DNA from: Candidatus Uhrbacteria bacterium RIFCSPHIGHO2_02_FULL_57_19
Lineage (GTDB): Bacteria; Patescibacteriota; Patescibacteriia; 2-12-FULL-57-11
DNA: 17,382 nucleotides
Assembly: GCA_001791115.1 (NCBI GenBank)
Contig: MGDZ01000052.1
Span: forward strand, 13,966 to 31,347
Direction: 5' to 3'
The translations under genes were made by a program, and so were the position numbers. The notes beneath the pieces are model-generated. The model was not told the origin of the DNA. It did no database searches and was given only the letters and a program-made list of their open reading frames with translations. This document shows, in pieces, positions 1-7,549 of this stretch (positions within the stretch are counted from its first letter, which is position 1; every line of letters starts with the position of its first letter).

Positions 1-216
1 ATCACTACAGCGAGTGAGCGATATTCCGGTATTCTGGAGATTCGGCGGAAGATGTGGATGTCGATACCCGGATACTATACGGTCTTTTTGATTTTTGAGT
101 CAATCGTATTGGGAAACATTTGAATTAATGAGTGTAAGTTGTTACTCTTAGATTTAAAGAATGGTCTTAGAGGAGCCGCACGAGCGGTGGGTTTATTCAG
201 TTTTTTCGTTGTGCAG
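1..216. other. Left edge, no gene that can be supported
   Basis: Frame 1 is open from the window edge to a TGA at 121-123, frame 2 to a TGA at 90-92, and frame 3 to a TGA at 13-15. Any of these could be the end of an upstream gene, but none gives a recognisable C-terminus. The frame-1 tail ends in a hydrophobic stretch. An AGAGGAG ribosome-binding-like sequence lies at 169-175, 11 nt before a GTG at 187 that is in frame with the first membrane protein. I see no convincing -35/-10 pair and no hairpin followed by a T run. Confidence 0.3.
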
Positions 217-2097
217 ATGACTGAAAAGCAAAAGAGATATTTGATTCTTGGGTCACTAGCTTTGGCCGTAGCCCTGATTTACTCATCGTATCATTTTTAT
301 CTGTTTCTCTGGTATAGCCAGAGGGGCGAGCAATATTGGAGCGTGCTTCCGATGACTCCGGGATATGCCAGCACGATTTGGGCTCGCCTGCGGGAATTGG
401 CCGATGGGTATCTGCGGATTGCCGACGTGAGTCTGTTTGAATATCGAAACGGCTTGACCACACTTCATCCGCTCCTCAACCCATTTCTGTATTATCCTCT
501 GTACCTCATCGGCGGTCTCCGCGGCGTAATGCCCCTGGCCGATGCGTTTTTTGCGGCGATCACGTTCGCGCTTCTCTACAAAATCGCGCATTTGCTGACC
601 GGTCGTTTTTTTCTCGCCGCGCCGTTCGCAAGCATATTCGTGATGGTGCGCGATCTTCCGTTCATGCTTCTCCCGCGCTCGATGAATGCCGTGAAGGATC
701 TGGTGAAAGTATTTCTCCCGGTCTCTTTTCCCGGTGATTCACGCAACCGTTTGAATTTTTTGACCATGGAATCAGTGAAGCCCGGTTTCGTGATCTTTGG
801 GCCCTTCCTAATTTTTGTCTTCCTGCTCCTCAAGAGTGAACGTAGGAAATATGCCGTGCTTGCCGGTGTGTTCTACGGATTGTTGTTTTATACGTATACT
901 TATTATTGGATATACGGGACCATTGTTCTCGGGATCATCTTTCTTTCATCGCTTCTCCGGCGGAAATACAGGACAGCGCGGTACAGCACTATCTCACTGG
1001 CAATAGGGGGAGGAATATCACTCTACTATTGGATGACCTATTTCGCGGCACAGCGATTGCCGTGGATTGAGACATATCTCAATCGGACGGGCTGGATTGA
1101 GAGCGGCGGGCATCAGTTTCGGACGAGCCAATGGTTTTTCTATATTGTCGTTGTTGTCTTACTTGTTATTTTGTACCGCTATTGCAAAGCAAGAGCGCGG
1201 ATGTTTATTTTTGATTTCCTGGCCGTTTTACTCATCGCCGGAGTTGTCGGGTTGAACATCCAGGTCTTCACTGGCACGAACGTCCAACCCGTCCACTGGT
1301 ACCTGCGGATTATCTTCATCCCGTTGGCGCTTTCCTTTCTCATGTGCGCGCAGTGCGTGTTTGAACGAGTCGAGAAAAAAGGACTCGGTCGTCCGTTGAC
1401 GGTGATTGTATGGATTCTGGCGCTCTCTGTCCTTGGGGGAAGTGCGAGCGATGCCTACGCTTTCGCGAAGATTCGTTTTCACACCTTCGAACAACCAACA
1501 GGCGTCATGCCCTCCGTTCTTTGGATGAACGAGCACCTTCCTCGGGATGCCGTCGTCCTTACTCCCATTCCATACTCAAGCGAGTTGTTCTTGTACTACA
1601 CGCCCGCAAAAATATTTTTACCGAAGGCGGCAGGTACCATGGCGGGTGAAGATGAAATGATTGAAAGGTTGTTCATTCTCTATTCGTTGTACGGCATTCC
1701 CGCGAGTACGCTCGATGCCGAACTCCGGAATGACACCCTTGCTCAAACATTTATACAGAGACAATTCCCGGCGACCCATATGGCGCTGTTCGATTATCTC
1801 TATTTCCAGCAATTTTATTCGCAAGCGCTTGATGCCTCGATCAATATCGTCCCCGGAGCGGATGCGCCTCCGGGGTTGAAGGTGGATCAAATCGTTTCAT
1901 CCTACGGCGCATATCCGTTTGATATCAGCGACCTCGGGAAAAAATACAAGGTGGACTATCTTTATCTGGGGCCGCTTGAAAAGGAGATATCGACAGCGGA
2001 CTTTGACGAGATGCCGGACTTGGAAAAAGTATATGATGTTGATGGTGTAAGATTGTATAAGATACAAAAAACGGAGGCCGTGCCCCCGAGAACATAA
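217..2097 (+). CDS. Polytopic membrane protein, stand-alone copy of the ~600-residue GT-C-like module
   Basis: The protein has 626 residues from the ATG at 217. In-frame GTG 187 (AGAGGAG 11 nt upstream) and TTG 139 could extend it. ATG was chosen because it puts a short charged stretch (MTEKQKRY) before the first membrane helix. About ten hydrophobic segments fill the first ~430 residues, followed by a soluble ~190-residue C-terminal domain. Marks shared with the modules in the genes at 9320 and 14341 are R59-E60-L-A-D63-G near the first external loop, N347-x-Q349-x3-G353-x-N355-x-Q357-P-x-H360-W361, W436 opening W-M-N-E-H-L-P-R-D, and Y581-L-Y-L-G585-P586 near the end. The layout (acidic motif in an early external loop, many helices, soluble C-terminus) resembles GT-C transferases that use polyprenyl-phosphate sugars. 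The next gene, a polyprenyl-phosphate glycosyltransferase, overlaps it by 1 nt, which fits. Function is inferred; a YfhO-type membrane protein is the main alternative. Confidence 0.85.
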   Translation: MTEKQKRYLILGSLALAVALIYSSYHFYLFLWYSQRGEQYWSVLPMTPGYASTIWARLRELADGYLRIADVSLFEYRNGLTTLHPLLNPFLYYPLYLIGGLRGVMPLADAFFAAITFALLYKIAHLLTGRFFLAAPFASIFVMVRDLPFMLLPRSMNAVKDLVKVFLPVSFPGDSRNRLNFLTMESVKPGFVIFGPFLIFVFLLLKSERRKYAVLAGVFYGLLFYTYTYYWIYGTIVLGIIFLSSLLRRKYRTARYSTISLAIGGGISLYYWMTYFAAQRLPWIETYLNRTGWIESGGHQFRTSQWFFYIVVVVLLVILYRYCKARARMFIFDFLAVLLIAGVVGLNIQVFTGTNVQPVHWYLRIIFIPLALSFLMCAQCVFERVEKKGLGRPLTVIVWILALSVLGGSASDAYAFAKIRFHTFEQPTGVMPSVLWMNEHLPRDAVVLTPIPYSSELFLYYTPAKIFLPKAAGTMAGEDEMIERLFILYSLYGIPASTLDAELRNDTLAQTFIQRQFPATHMALFDYLYFQQFYSQALDASINIVPGADAPPGLKVDQIVSSYGAYPFDISDLGKKYKVDYLYLGPLEKEISTADFDEMPDLEKVYDVDGVRLYKIQKTEAVPPRT

Positions 2098-2810
2098 TGT
2101 TTTTTATTTCCCCACCCATGTTTCTAAGTGTCGTCATTCCCGCGTACAATGAGGCCGTCATCATCGAGCGAACGATTGACACGATCGTAGCGTACTTCGC
2201 AAAGAAAAACTTCGAGTTCGAAGTTATCGTCGTTGATGACGGCTCAACCGACGAGACGGCGGCCCGCGCGCACGAGGCAAGTCAACGCATTCCCAACGTG
2301 CGGGTGATCCGTCTTTCAAAAAACCAGGGGAAAGGCGGCGCCGTTAAAGCGGGTGCGCTTGCAAGCAGGGGAGAGTGGATGTTATTCCTCGATGCCGATC
2401 TTTCAACGCAGCCGATGGAATTTGAAAAATTCGTGCCCTATCTCGCGACGCACGATATCGTGATTGGGTCACGGTGTTTGCCGGGCTCGGTCATCACCGT
2501 TCATCAGCCGTGGTCTCGTGAAATTCTAGGTCGCCTTCTGAATAAACTTTTTCGCGTTGTTTCGCATGTGCCGTTCGCCGACACACAGTGTGGTTTTAAA
2601 CTTTTCCATCAGCGCACCAAGTCACTCTTCCAGGAACAGGTTTTGACGCGCTGGTTGTTTGAGGTCGAGGTATTATACATGGCCATCAAACAAAACTTTC
2701 GAATACAAGAAATCCCAATCAGCTGGGCGCACGATCGGCATTCAAGCGTGAAATTATCTGATGGCCTGCGGATCCTCTACGATTTGTGGACGATCAGGCG
2801 GATCCATTAG
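2097..2810 (+). CDS. Family 2 glycosyltransferase, ALG5-like (polyprenyl-phosphate glycosyltransferase)
   Basis: This 237-residue GT-A fold enzyme probably moves a sugar from a nucleotide donor to polyprenyl phosphate on the inner face of the membrane. VVIPAYNE opens the fold. VVDDGSTDET follows at about residues 45-56 for nucleotide binding, and DADLSTQP carries the metal-binding DxD-like acid pair. FADTQCGFKLF and a late W-x-HDRHSSVKLSDG stretch are typical of the dolichyl-phosphate beta-glucosyltransferase (ALG5/DPG synthase) subgroup. No C-terminal membrane helices are present, so it is short and peripheral. ATG 2097 overlaps the upstream TAA by one base. ATG 2118 (MFLSVVIPAYNE) is an equally natural start and has no better ribosome site. 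Pairing with the upstream membrane protein suggests donor synthesis and transfer as a two-gene unit. The 3' end overlaps the opposite-strand gene by 57 nt. The sugar is unknown. Confidence 0.9.
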   Translation: MFFISPPMFLSVVIPAYNEAVIIERTIDTIVAYFAKKNFEFEVIVVDDGSTDETAARAHEASQRIPNVRVIRLSKNQGKGGAVKAGALASRGEWMLFLDADLSTQPMEFEKFVPYLATHDIVIGSRCLPGSVITVHQPWSREILGRLLNKLFRVVSHVPFADTQCGFKLFHQRTKSLFQEQVLTRWLFEVEVLYMAIKQNFRIQEIPISWAHDRHSSVKLSDGLRILYDLWTIRRIH

Positions 2811-4895
2811 TGACCGCCGGACGTTTAGGTCCGCGGACGGTTGCGCAAACCCGTTCACCAGGGCAACGGGAGTTGCGGCGGAGGGTGTAGAGGTATACCC
2901 CCGGATTTCCTCCGCGAGTTCTTGAGCGACCCTGACGCTGTTTAAAATTTTCCCGCCCAGAATCGAAAAACAGCCGAATCCGTGCCGGGTGATGTCCGAT
3001 GGTCGAGCGTCGTCGTGTTCCCGGTTGGCATTCACGCACCGGAAGACGTATCGGGACTCGAGAAGTTCCGCTTGTTCCAATATCGGGAACCATTCTTTGC
3101 TTTTTTCAACTATTTTTTTTGCGTTCGAGCTCACCTGCAGCCCCGGTGGGACAAGCCCGTCCGACGGAACGAAGCGTTTCAAAATTGATTCCTTGATATG
3201 CACGAGAGTGAAGACGCCGTTTTCACCGGTTGGAACAAGGTTGGTGAACGGTCCATCCATGACCGCCAGAGAGATGTGGGGAATTGGGAGTCGCACGATG
3301 AGTGCTTCAACAAGGTCAATGCGCACCTCCTTCTTCGGGAAGCCAAACCAGTCGGGAAAGGTATTGTGGTTGGCGTAGGTCGCATTGATGATGAAATCAA
3401 ACGTTCTTGCCGAGCTATTCCCGTTTGACTGCACCAGCAACTCCTTCCGTCCGTCCGCAAGCAGTTGTCCACCGATGACGTTGCTTCCGAGTTCGATATG
3501 AATATTTTTTTCCTGTGTGAGGTAGGAATGGACGAGGGACTTCAAGCGGGTGTAGTCATAGATCGGCTCCATCGTCTTTAAGCATACCGACACCTGATTT
3601 GGATCCAGATACCGGGGATCGGGATATTCAAGCGTGAAGGGAAGGTTGTGTTCTCGGCAAAAACGAACGTAATCCTCGGCCGAAACCTTTGATCCATCTT
3701 TGGCGACACCATAGTACGTTGGGAAATTACGTACGATCGCCGACTGATACAAAGACTCGAAGCTTTCCATGGCCCGTTGTATGTCACGGACCGTCTCGGC
3801 GCTTCGAGGATAATGATACCCCCAGTGGTGGCGGTATTGATTGACAAACGACGCTTCGCCCAAGATGTCGTTGTTGCGTTCAAACATCGTCACGTCGCAG
3901 AACGCGGCAAGTTTGATCGCGCAATTTGCGCCGAAGATGCCGCCGCCGATGATCGCCACCCGGGGTTTGTGTTCTGTCTGAAGTGGTTGTGCCTTGAGCG
4001 CGACGTCAAGAATACGCGATCCAACAACTGCGTCCGGATAGTGTTCGGGCGCGGCATTCCCTTGGAGGAGTTGGATATACAGACGAAGCTCTTTTTCGAG
4101 AGGTTCTACCGTTGAATTAACCTCGATCCTGCGGTTTTCACCGCCACAGATGACGTCAATGGTATTTTGTATGAAATCGCACCGGATTGACTTGTCACGA
4201 TAGAAGAACTCAAGGGTACGTTTTTTTGCATCTCCGTTCCAACCGAGCTTCAAAATAGCATCCATGTTTTCCGGGTACCGAAGGCTTACGGTGTGCGCTC
4301 TACCCGAAGCGTTGCAATGGACAGAGAGAGGAGTTTTTTTGAAAAGAAAGTCGATCACATCAAAGAAGTGCAGATGGTCAAGGCTCGGGTTTTCGTTTGA
4401 GTCCGTGTTCGCCGGATTTACAAACTGCCCCTCGATACGATACGGCAGACCGTCCTCGGTTCCGAGGAGCGACTGCAGTTTTTCAACCATGGGATGAAAG
4501 CGGTAGGTGTGAGCAACCATGAGCACCCGATTCCGCTGGCGTGCCTTGGATTCTAAAAGTTTTGCGTCCGCGGTGTTCATGGCAAGCGGCTTTTCAACAA
4601 GAACATTCGCGTACTCCAGACACGTGTTGACGATCGAAAAATGCGTGTCCATCGGGGTCGCGACGACAACGCCATCAACTTTTTGTAATAACGCGATCGG
4701 GATCTCCGTAAACACGGGCACCTGAAATTCGTTCGCGATCCGCGCCTGTTTTTCGGGAGTTTTCACCACAGCCCCTTCGAGAATGATTTGTCCTTGATCT
4801 GCCAGCATCTTTAAAACCCGCAGATGGTGTCGCCCGAAGCGCCCAACTCCGACAAGCATTATTCTTGGTACCTTGTTGTTTGATACTTCAGACAT
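2754..4895 (-). CDS. Fused Gfo/Idh/MocA oxidoreductase and FAD-dependent oxidoreductase
   Basis: This is a 713-residue two-enzyme fusion. Residues ~10-305 are a Gfo/Idh/MocA dehydrogenase: VGVGRFGRHH (15-24) is the NAD(P)-binding loop, E101-K102-P103 is the family EKP motif, and LDHLHFFDV (172-180) supplies the usual H-x2-D catalytic region. Residues ~312-690 form a DAO-type flavoprotein: GGGIFG (317-322) is the FAD dinucleotide loop, E339 ends the second strand where it would bind the ribose, and HHWGYHYPRS lies at 356-365. Gfo/Idh enzymes oxidise nucleotide sugars or cyclitols; the flavin half probably oxidises a linked hydroxyl or amine, but the substrate is unknown. It is the only minus-strand gene here. 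It converges on the GT2 gene with a 57-nt overlap and starts opposite the SGNH-like gene behind its own candidate promoter. The two halves are usually separate enzymes. No frameshift is visible in the join. Confidence 0.9.
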   Translation of the reverse strand: MSEVSNNKVPRIMLVGVGRFGRHHLRVLKMLADQGQIILEGAVVKTPEKQARIANEFQVPVFTEIPIALLQKVDGVVVATPMDTHFSIVNTCLEYANVLVEKPLAMNTADAKLLESKARQRNRVLMVAHTYRFHPMVEKLQSLLGTEDGLPYRIEGQFVNPANTDSNENPSLDHLHFFDVIDFLFKKTPLSVHCNASGRAHTVSLRYPENMDAILKLGWNGDAKKRTLEFFYRDKSIRCDFIQNTIDVICGGENRRIEVNSTVEPLEKELRLYIQLLQGNAAPEHYPDAVVGSRILDVALKAQPLQTEHKPRVAIIGGGIFGANCAIKLAAFCDVTMFERNNDILGEASFVNQYRHHWGYHYPRSAETVRDIQRAMESFESLYQSAIVRNFPTYYGVAKDGSKVSAEDYVRFCREHNLPFTLEYPDPRYLDPNQVSVCLKTMEPIYDYTRLKSLVHSYLTQEKNIHIELGSNVIGGQLLADGRKELLVQSNGNSSARTFDFIINATYANHNTFPDWFGFPKKEVRIDLVEALIVRLPIPHISLAVMDGPFTNLVPTGENGVFTLVHIKESILKRFVPSDGLVPPGLQVSSNAKKIVEKSKEWFPILEQAELLESRYVFRCVNANREHDDARPSDITRHGFGCFSILGGKILNSVRVAQELAEEIRGYTSTPSAATPVALVNGFAQPSADLNVRRSLMDPPDRPQIVEDPQAIR
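2811..2850. other. Two adjacent imperfect hairpins just after the GT2 stop codon
   Basis: CGGAC (2818-2822) pairs with GTCCG (2829-2833) over a 6-nt loop. The stem extends by CCG (2814-2816) with CGG (2834-2836) around one bulged C. A second near-palindrome, GGTTGCGCAAACC, lies at 2838-2850. No T run follows on the + strand, so this is not a standard intrinsic terminator. The segment is also coding for the minus-strand gene, so the pairing may be chance. It would suit transcript-end formation between convergent genes that have no spacer. Confidence 0.25.
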
Positions 4896-4926
4896 AGGAT
4901 GACCGGCTCAAACTTGAGCAGGTGGC

Positions 4927-4955
4927 ATCATAACAGACGTAATAGCTCATATCAA
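4927..4955 (-). promoter_or_regulatory. Candidate sigma70-type promoter of the fused oxidoreductase gene
   Basis: Read on the minus strand, TTGATA (4955-4950) is followed after exactly 17 nt by TATGAT (4932-4927). Each hexamer matches consensus at five of six positions. Transcription would begin near 4920, leaving a leader of about 25 nt before the ATG at 4895. No strong Shine-Dalgarno sequence is visible in that leader. Confidence 0.55.
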
Positions 4956-4983
4956 ACCCATTGGTTTCCTCGTTCATACATAC

Positions 4984-5012
4984 TACACAATTGGACCTTA
5001 TTCCTGTATAAA
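4984..5012 (+). promoter_or_regulatory. Candidate promoter of the SGNH-like gene and following operon
   Basis: TACACA (4984-4989, four of six matches) is separated by 17 nt from TATAAA (5007-5012, five of six). Transcription would begin near 5019, downstream of the GTG at 5015. That favours the ATG at 5039 as the translation start, with a leader of about 20 nt. It is divergent from, and 28 nt apart from, the minus-strand promoter at 4927-4955, so both could share one regulator. Confidence 0.45.
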
Positions 5013-5038
5013 TAGTGAATAAACACTTCATTGTGCGT

Positions 5039-6070
5039 ATGGGTTCGAACGAGGCGCGGTTTTTTCGAACATTCGGGGTTACGACAGCCGTCTTGGTTGC
5101 TGGTCTGATATTGGTTGCTGTTGTGGTTGATCCGTACGGGATTTTTGGAACAAGCCTCCTCCCGACCATTACCTCGACAAGTCGGGTTGATAAGCTGAGC
5201 CAAATCGACGGCCTGAAAATCGCTCCAGAAGCAGTGATTATCGGTTCTTCCCGCGCCATGAACATCGATCCGGATCAAGTTGACTCTTTCACAAAATGCC
5301 GGGCGTATAACCTTTCCGTAAACAATGCCAAGCCGGAAGACTTCCTTGCATTTACTCGTTACCTCGTTGAACAGAAAAACACTCGTCCAAAATTATTAAT
5401 GATTGGTATCGACCCCGACGCGTTTGATGACGTCCCCATTCAATATCAGGCATTGAATTACGTTCCATTTCGCGAGTATCTCGGGATATCGTTTCTCGAG
5501 GCGCAGTTAAATCGTATCGGCGCATTGCGCGAGCACCTTAATGGATTTTATCTTCGAGACACGGCACGGTCGTTGTGGTATGCGTTCGTCGCGGGATATC
5601 CTGAAAAAAAAATGCGGTTCGCGCCGAACGGCCAGTTGCAGGAAGACCGGGTTTTCCCGAAACCAAAAGACTGGACAGAAGATTATTTTCAAGTTATCAT
5701 TGATGGCTTCAAAAGCGTTGAGGGAGTGTCAGCGTGGAGGAAGGATTATCTTGAAGAATTTATCGCCTATTCAAAGAGCCGCGGCATCCAAATAGTTTTT
5801 TTCTTTCAACCGTTCGAACCGCGAATGCTTCAGCGGTTAGAGGATGTGCCTGAATACGTGGGTTATTACAATGAACTCATGAAATACCTTACTGGCATCG
5901 CCGCAGAAAACGACATTCCGTTTTATAATTTCGTATCCATTGAATCATTCGGAGGCGATCCGGAGGATTTCACCGATCCGGTCCATCAAGGATTTGATAA
6001 CTCCAGACGCATGTTGAACACGATGTTTAGCGGATCATCGTTGATTGATTATTGTCTTCAGCCTACGTGA
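5039..6070 (+). CDS. Membrane-anchored SGNH-hydrolase-like protein
   Basis: The 343-residue protein has one N-terminal membrane segment (about residues 8-30, ending in DPYGIFG) and a single domain expected outside the cytoplasmic membrane. IIGSSRAMNIDPDQV carries G69-S70-S71-R72, the position of the nucleophilic-serine block in GDSL/SGNH folds. DPVHQG near the C-terminus gives D313-x2-H316, the arrangement of the SGNH catalytic Asp-His pair. The intervening YNLSV and MIGIDPDAF strands match a class of anchored proteins of about 350 residues often found in surface-polysaccharide loci, where relatives such as AlgJ/AlgX and DltD-type proteins move or remove acyl groups. Acyl transfer to, or removal from, the glycan is therefore the inferred role. 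In-frame GTG starts exist at 5015 and 5033; ATG 5039 is preferred because a TATAAA element ends at 5012. A run of nine A at 5604-5612 lies within the gene. Confidence 0.75.
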   Translation: MGSNEARFFRTFGVTTAVLVAGLILVAVVVDPYGIFGTSLLPTITSTSRVDKLSQIDGLKIAPEAVIIGSSRAMNIDPDQVDSFTKCRAYNLSVNNAKPEDFLAFTRYLVEQKNTRPKLLMIGIDPDAFDDVPIQYQALNYVPFREYLGISFLEAQLNRIGALREHLNGFYLRDTARSLWYAFVAGYPEKKMRFAPNGQLQEDRVFPKPKDWTEDYFQVIIDGFKSVEGVSAWRKDYLEEFIAYSKSRGIQIVFFFQPFEPRMLQRLEDVPEYVGYYNELMKYLTGIAAENDIPFYNFVSIESFGGDPEDFTDPVHQGFDNSRRMLNTMFSGSSLIDYCLQPT

Positions 6071-6092
6071 CGTTTGATCAGAATAAAAAATT

Positions 6093-7499
6093 ATGAAAAC
6101 GAGACAGCAGATTGAAATGTTGTTGCGAACTCATTGGCACGAACTAGTGCTCTTTTTTTCCGCTATCCTACTCCAAGCAGCCATCTTTTTTCTTACGGCC
6201 CGTTACGGAGAGGGCGGCTTCCTGTGGAGTTCAGATGCGGAATGGTACTTTGATTTGACAAAGAATTTGTTGACACATCGAGGATTCTATTTGCAATACG
6301 AATGGGGACCGCAAGCGCTTCGAACGCCGTTATTTCCACTCTTTACGGCGGCGCTGCACGGCATCTTTTCCTCACTCTACTGGGTTATCGCAGTCCAGAA
6401 TGTTCTTGCTGCATTGACCGTGGTTCTCGTGTATCGTTTTGGTCGCCATCTCTTTGGAGCGCACGTGGGTTTTTTTGGTTCAGTCCTATTTCTTATTGAA
6501 TCTCAACGACTTCAGGTCGCCAATCAGTTAATGTCAGAGACCCTTTTTTTACTATTGTTTATTGGAAGTCTACTCTTTTTTTTCCGGGGAGGGCCGGGTA
6601 TTCCGAAAACGCGCGACATTATTGCATCTGGCGTATTGTTCGGTCTTTCATCATTGACAAGACCAGTTGTTCAATATCTTCCTCTTTTTCTGGGGGCCGT
6701 GGTCATGTTTCAAGCCGTACGTATGCATCAATTCAAACGCGGGACGGTTCAAGTGATCTTGTTTGTCGGAGTCTTTCTGGCTGTAATTTTCCCGTGGCTT
6801 CTCCGGAATAAGATACAGTTTAATCAGTTCAAACTTTCTTCTGCGGGTGGGACAACGCTCTATTATGCTGATGCCGTGCGTTTGCTCGAGTATAAGGAAA
6901 AGTTACGGGGAAATCGCGAAGAGTTTTTTGATGACTTGACCGCAAAACTCATTAGGGATCTGGACTTGCCTGATCTTCAGCAGCGTCTTGCGCTTCATCC
7001 GGAATCGTGGAAACAGGAGTCCGTTCGTCTGATGGAGTTTAAGTATGAGCCGTATTTTATCCAGGAGTCATTTCGTCTATTTCGAGAGAACATTCTTCTC
7101 TATGTTGGTTTAAAGATTTGGCGCAACGGTGTATTCCTTATTGAAAGTTCGTTATCAAGATCGCTTGGAGCGCTGCTCCACGGCATCCGCATCCCCGAGG
7201 GTGTTTTGTATCCGTATGTATTTTGGCTTGGTCGGGGTTTTTATGTGTGTCTTTGGTTTTTTAGCATTATTTCTATGTTTTTACATCGTCACGTCATCCG
7301 TCAAAAATTGTGGATTCTGATGCCAACATTGCTGATCGTGGAATATTTTGCTCTTCTCTCAGACATGAACTTCGACGCTCCGCGCATGCGTTTGCCTATT
7401 AATCCATTACTGTTTCTCACCTTTGCATATTTTCTTCACCTGTTTTACCATAAGTTTTCTGTCAAATGGAAAGAATTGAGGCGATTTCGGTCTCGATGA
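6093..7499 (+). CDS. GT39/ArnT-like membrane glycosyltransferase
   Basis: This is a 468-residue protein with about ten or more hydrophobic helices and almost no soluble C-terminal domain. It fits the PMT/ArnT (GT39, GT-C fold) family that transfers a sugar from a polyprenyl-phosphate donor to an acceptor outside the membrane. S47-D48-A49-E50-W-Y lies in the first external loop, where the family's catalytic acid sits. R77-T-P-L-F-P-L-F matches the family R-x-P-x-x-P-x-x loop. RMRLPINPLLF near the C-terminus matches the R-Y-R-x-P-x-x-P stretch seen in bacterial members. It follows the SGNH-like gene after 22 nt and so probably shares its transcript. It is unlike the three ~600-residue modules in size and motifs and lacks their W-x5-PRD C-terminal domain. 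Acceptor (lipid, glycan or protein) and sugar cannot be told. Confidence 0.85.
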   Translation: MKTRQQIEMLLRTHWHELVLFFSAILLQAAIFFLTARYGEGGFLWSSDAEWYFDLTKNLLTHRGFYLQYEWGPQALRTPLFPLFTAALHGIFSSLYWVIAVQNVLAALTVVLVYRFGRHLFGAHVGFFGSVLFLIESQRLQVANQLMSETLFLLLFIGSLLFFFRGGPGIPKTRDIIASGVLFGLSSLTRPVVQYLPLFLGAVVMFQAVRMHQFKRGTVQVILFVGVFLAVIFPWLLRNKIQFNQFKLSSAGGTTLYYADAVRLLEYKEKLRGNREEFFDDLTAKLIRDLDLPDLQQRLALHPESWKQESVRLMEFKYEPYFIQESFRLFRENILLYVGLKIWRNGVFLIESSLSRSLGALLHGIRIPEGVLYPYVFWLGRGFYVCLWFFSIISMFLHRHVIRQKLWILMPTLLIVEYFALLSDMNFDAPRMRLPINPLLFLTFAYFLHLFYHKFSVKWKELRRFRSR

Positions 7500-7521
7500 A
7501 CAATTCTCTGGCAATCTTCCT

Positions 7522-7539
7522 CTAATAAAGCACTATTAG
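7522..7539. repeat. Small inverted repeat upstream of the epimerase gene
   Basis: CTAATA (7522-7527) and TATTAG (7534-7539) form a perfect 6-bp inverted repeat around AAGCAC, in the 50-nt gap between the GT39 and epimerase genes and 10 nt before the ATG at 7550. It could be an operator half-site pair or a weak leader hairpin. It is short enough to be chance, and no good -35/-10 pair accompanies it. Confidence 0.25.
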
Positions 7540-7549
7540 CACAAAGGGT

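Noticed and set aside
3113..3120. Eight-T run as a possible transcription terminator
   Set aside because: It lies inside the oxidoreductase coding frame with no stable hairpin next to it on either strand.
4888..5278. Minus-strand open frames across the divergent intergenic region
   Set aside because: They would read through the candidate promoters and into the SGNH-like gene; composition is unlike a real protein and no motif is present.
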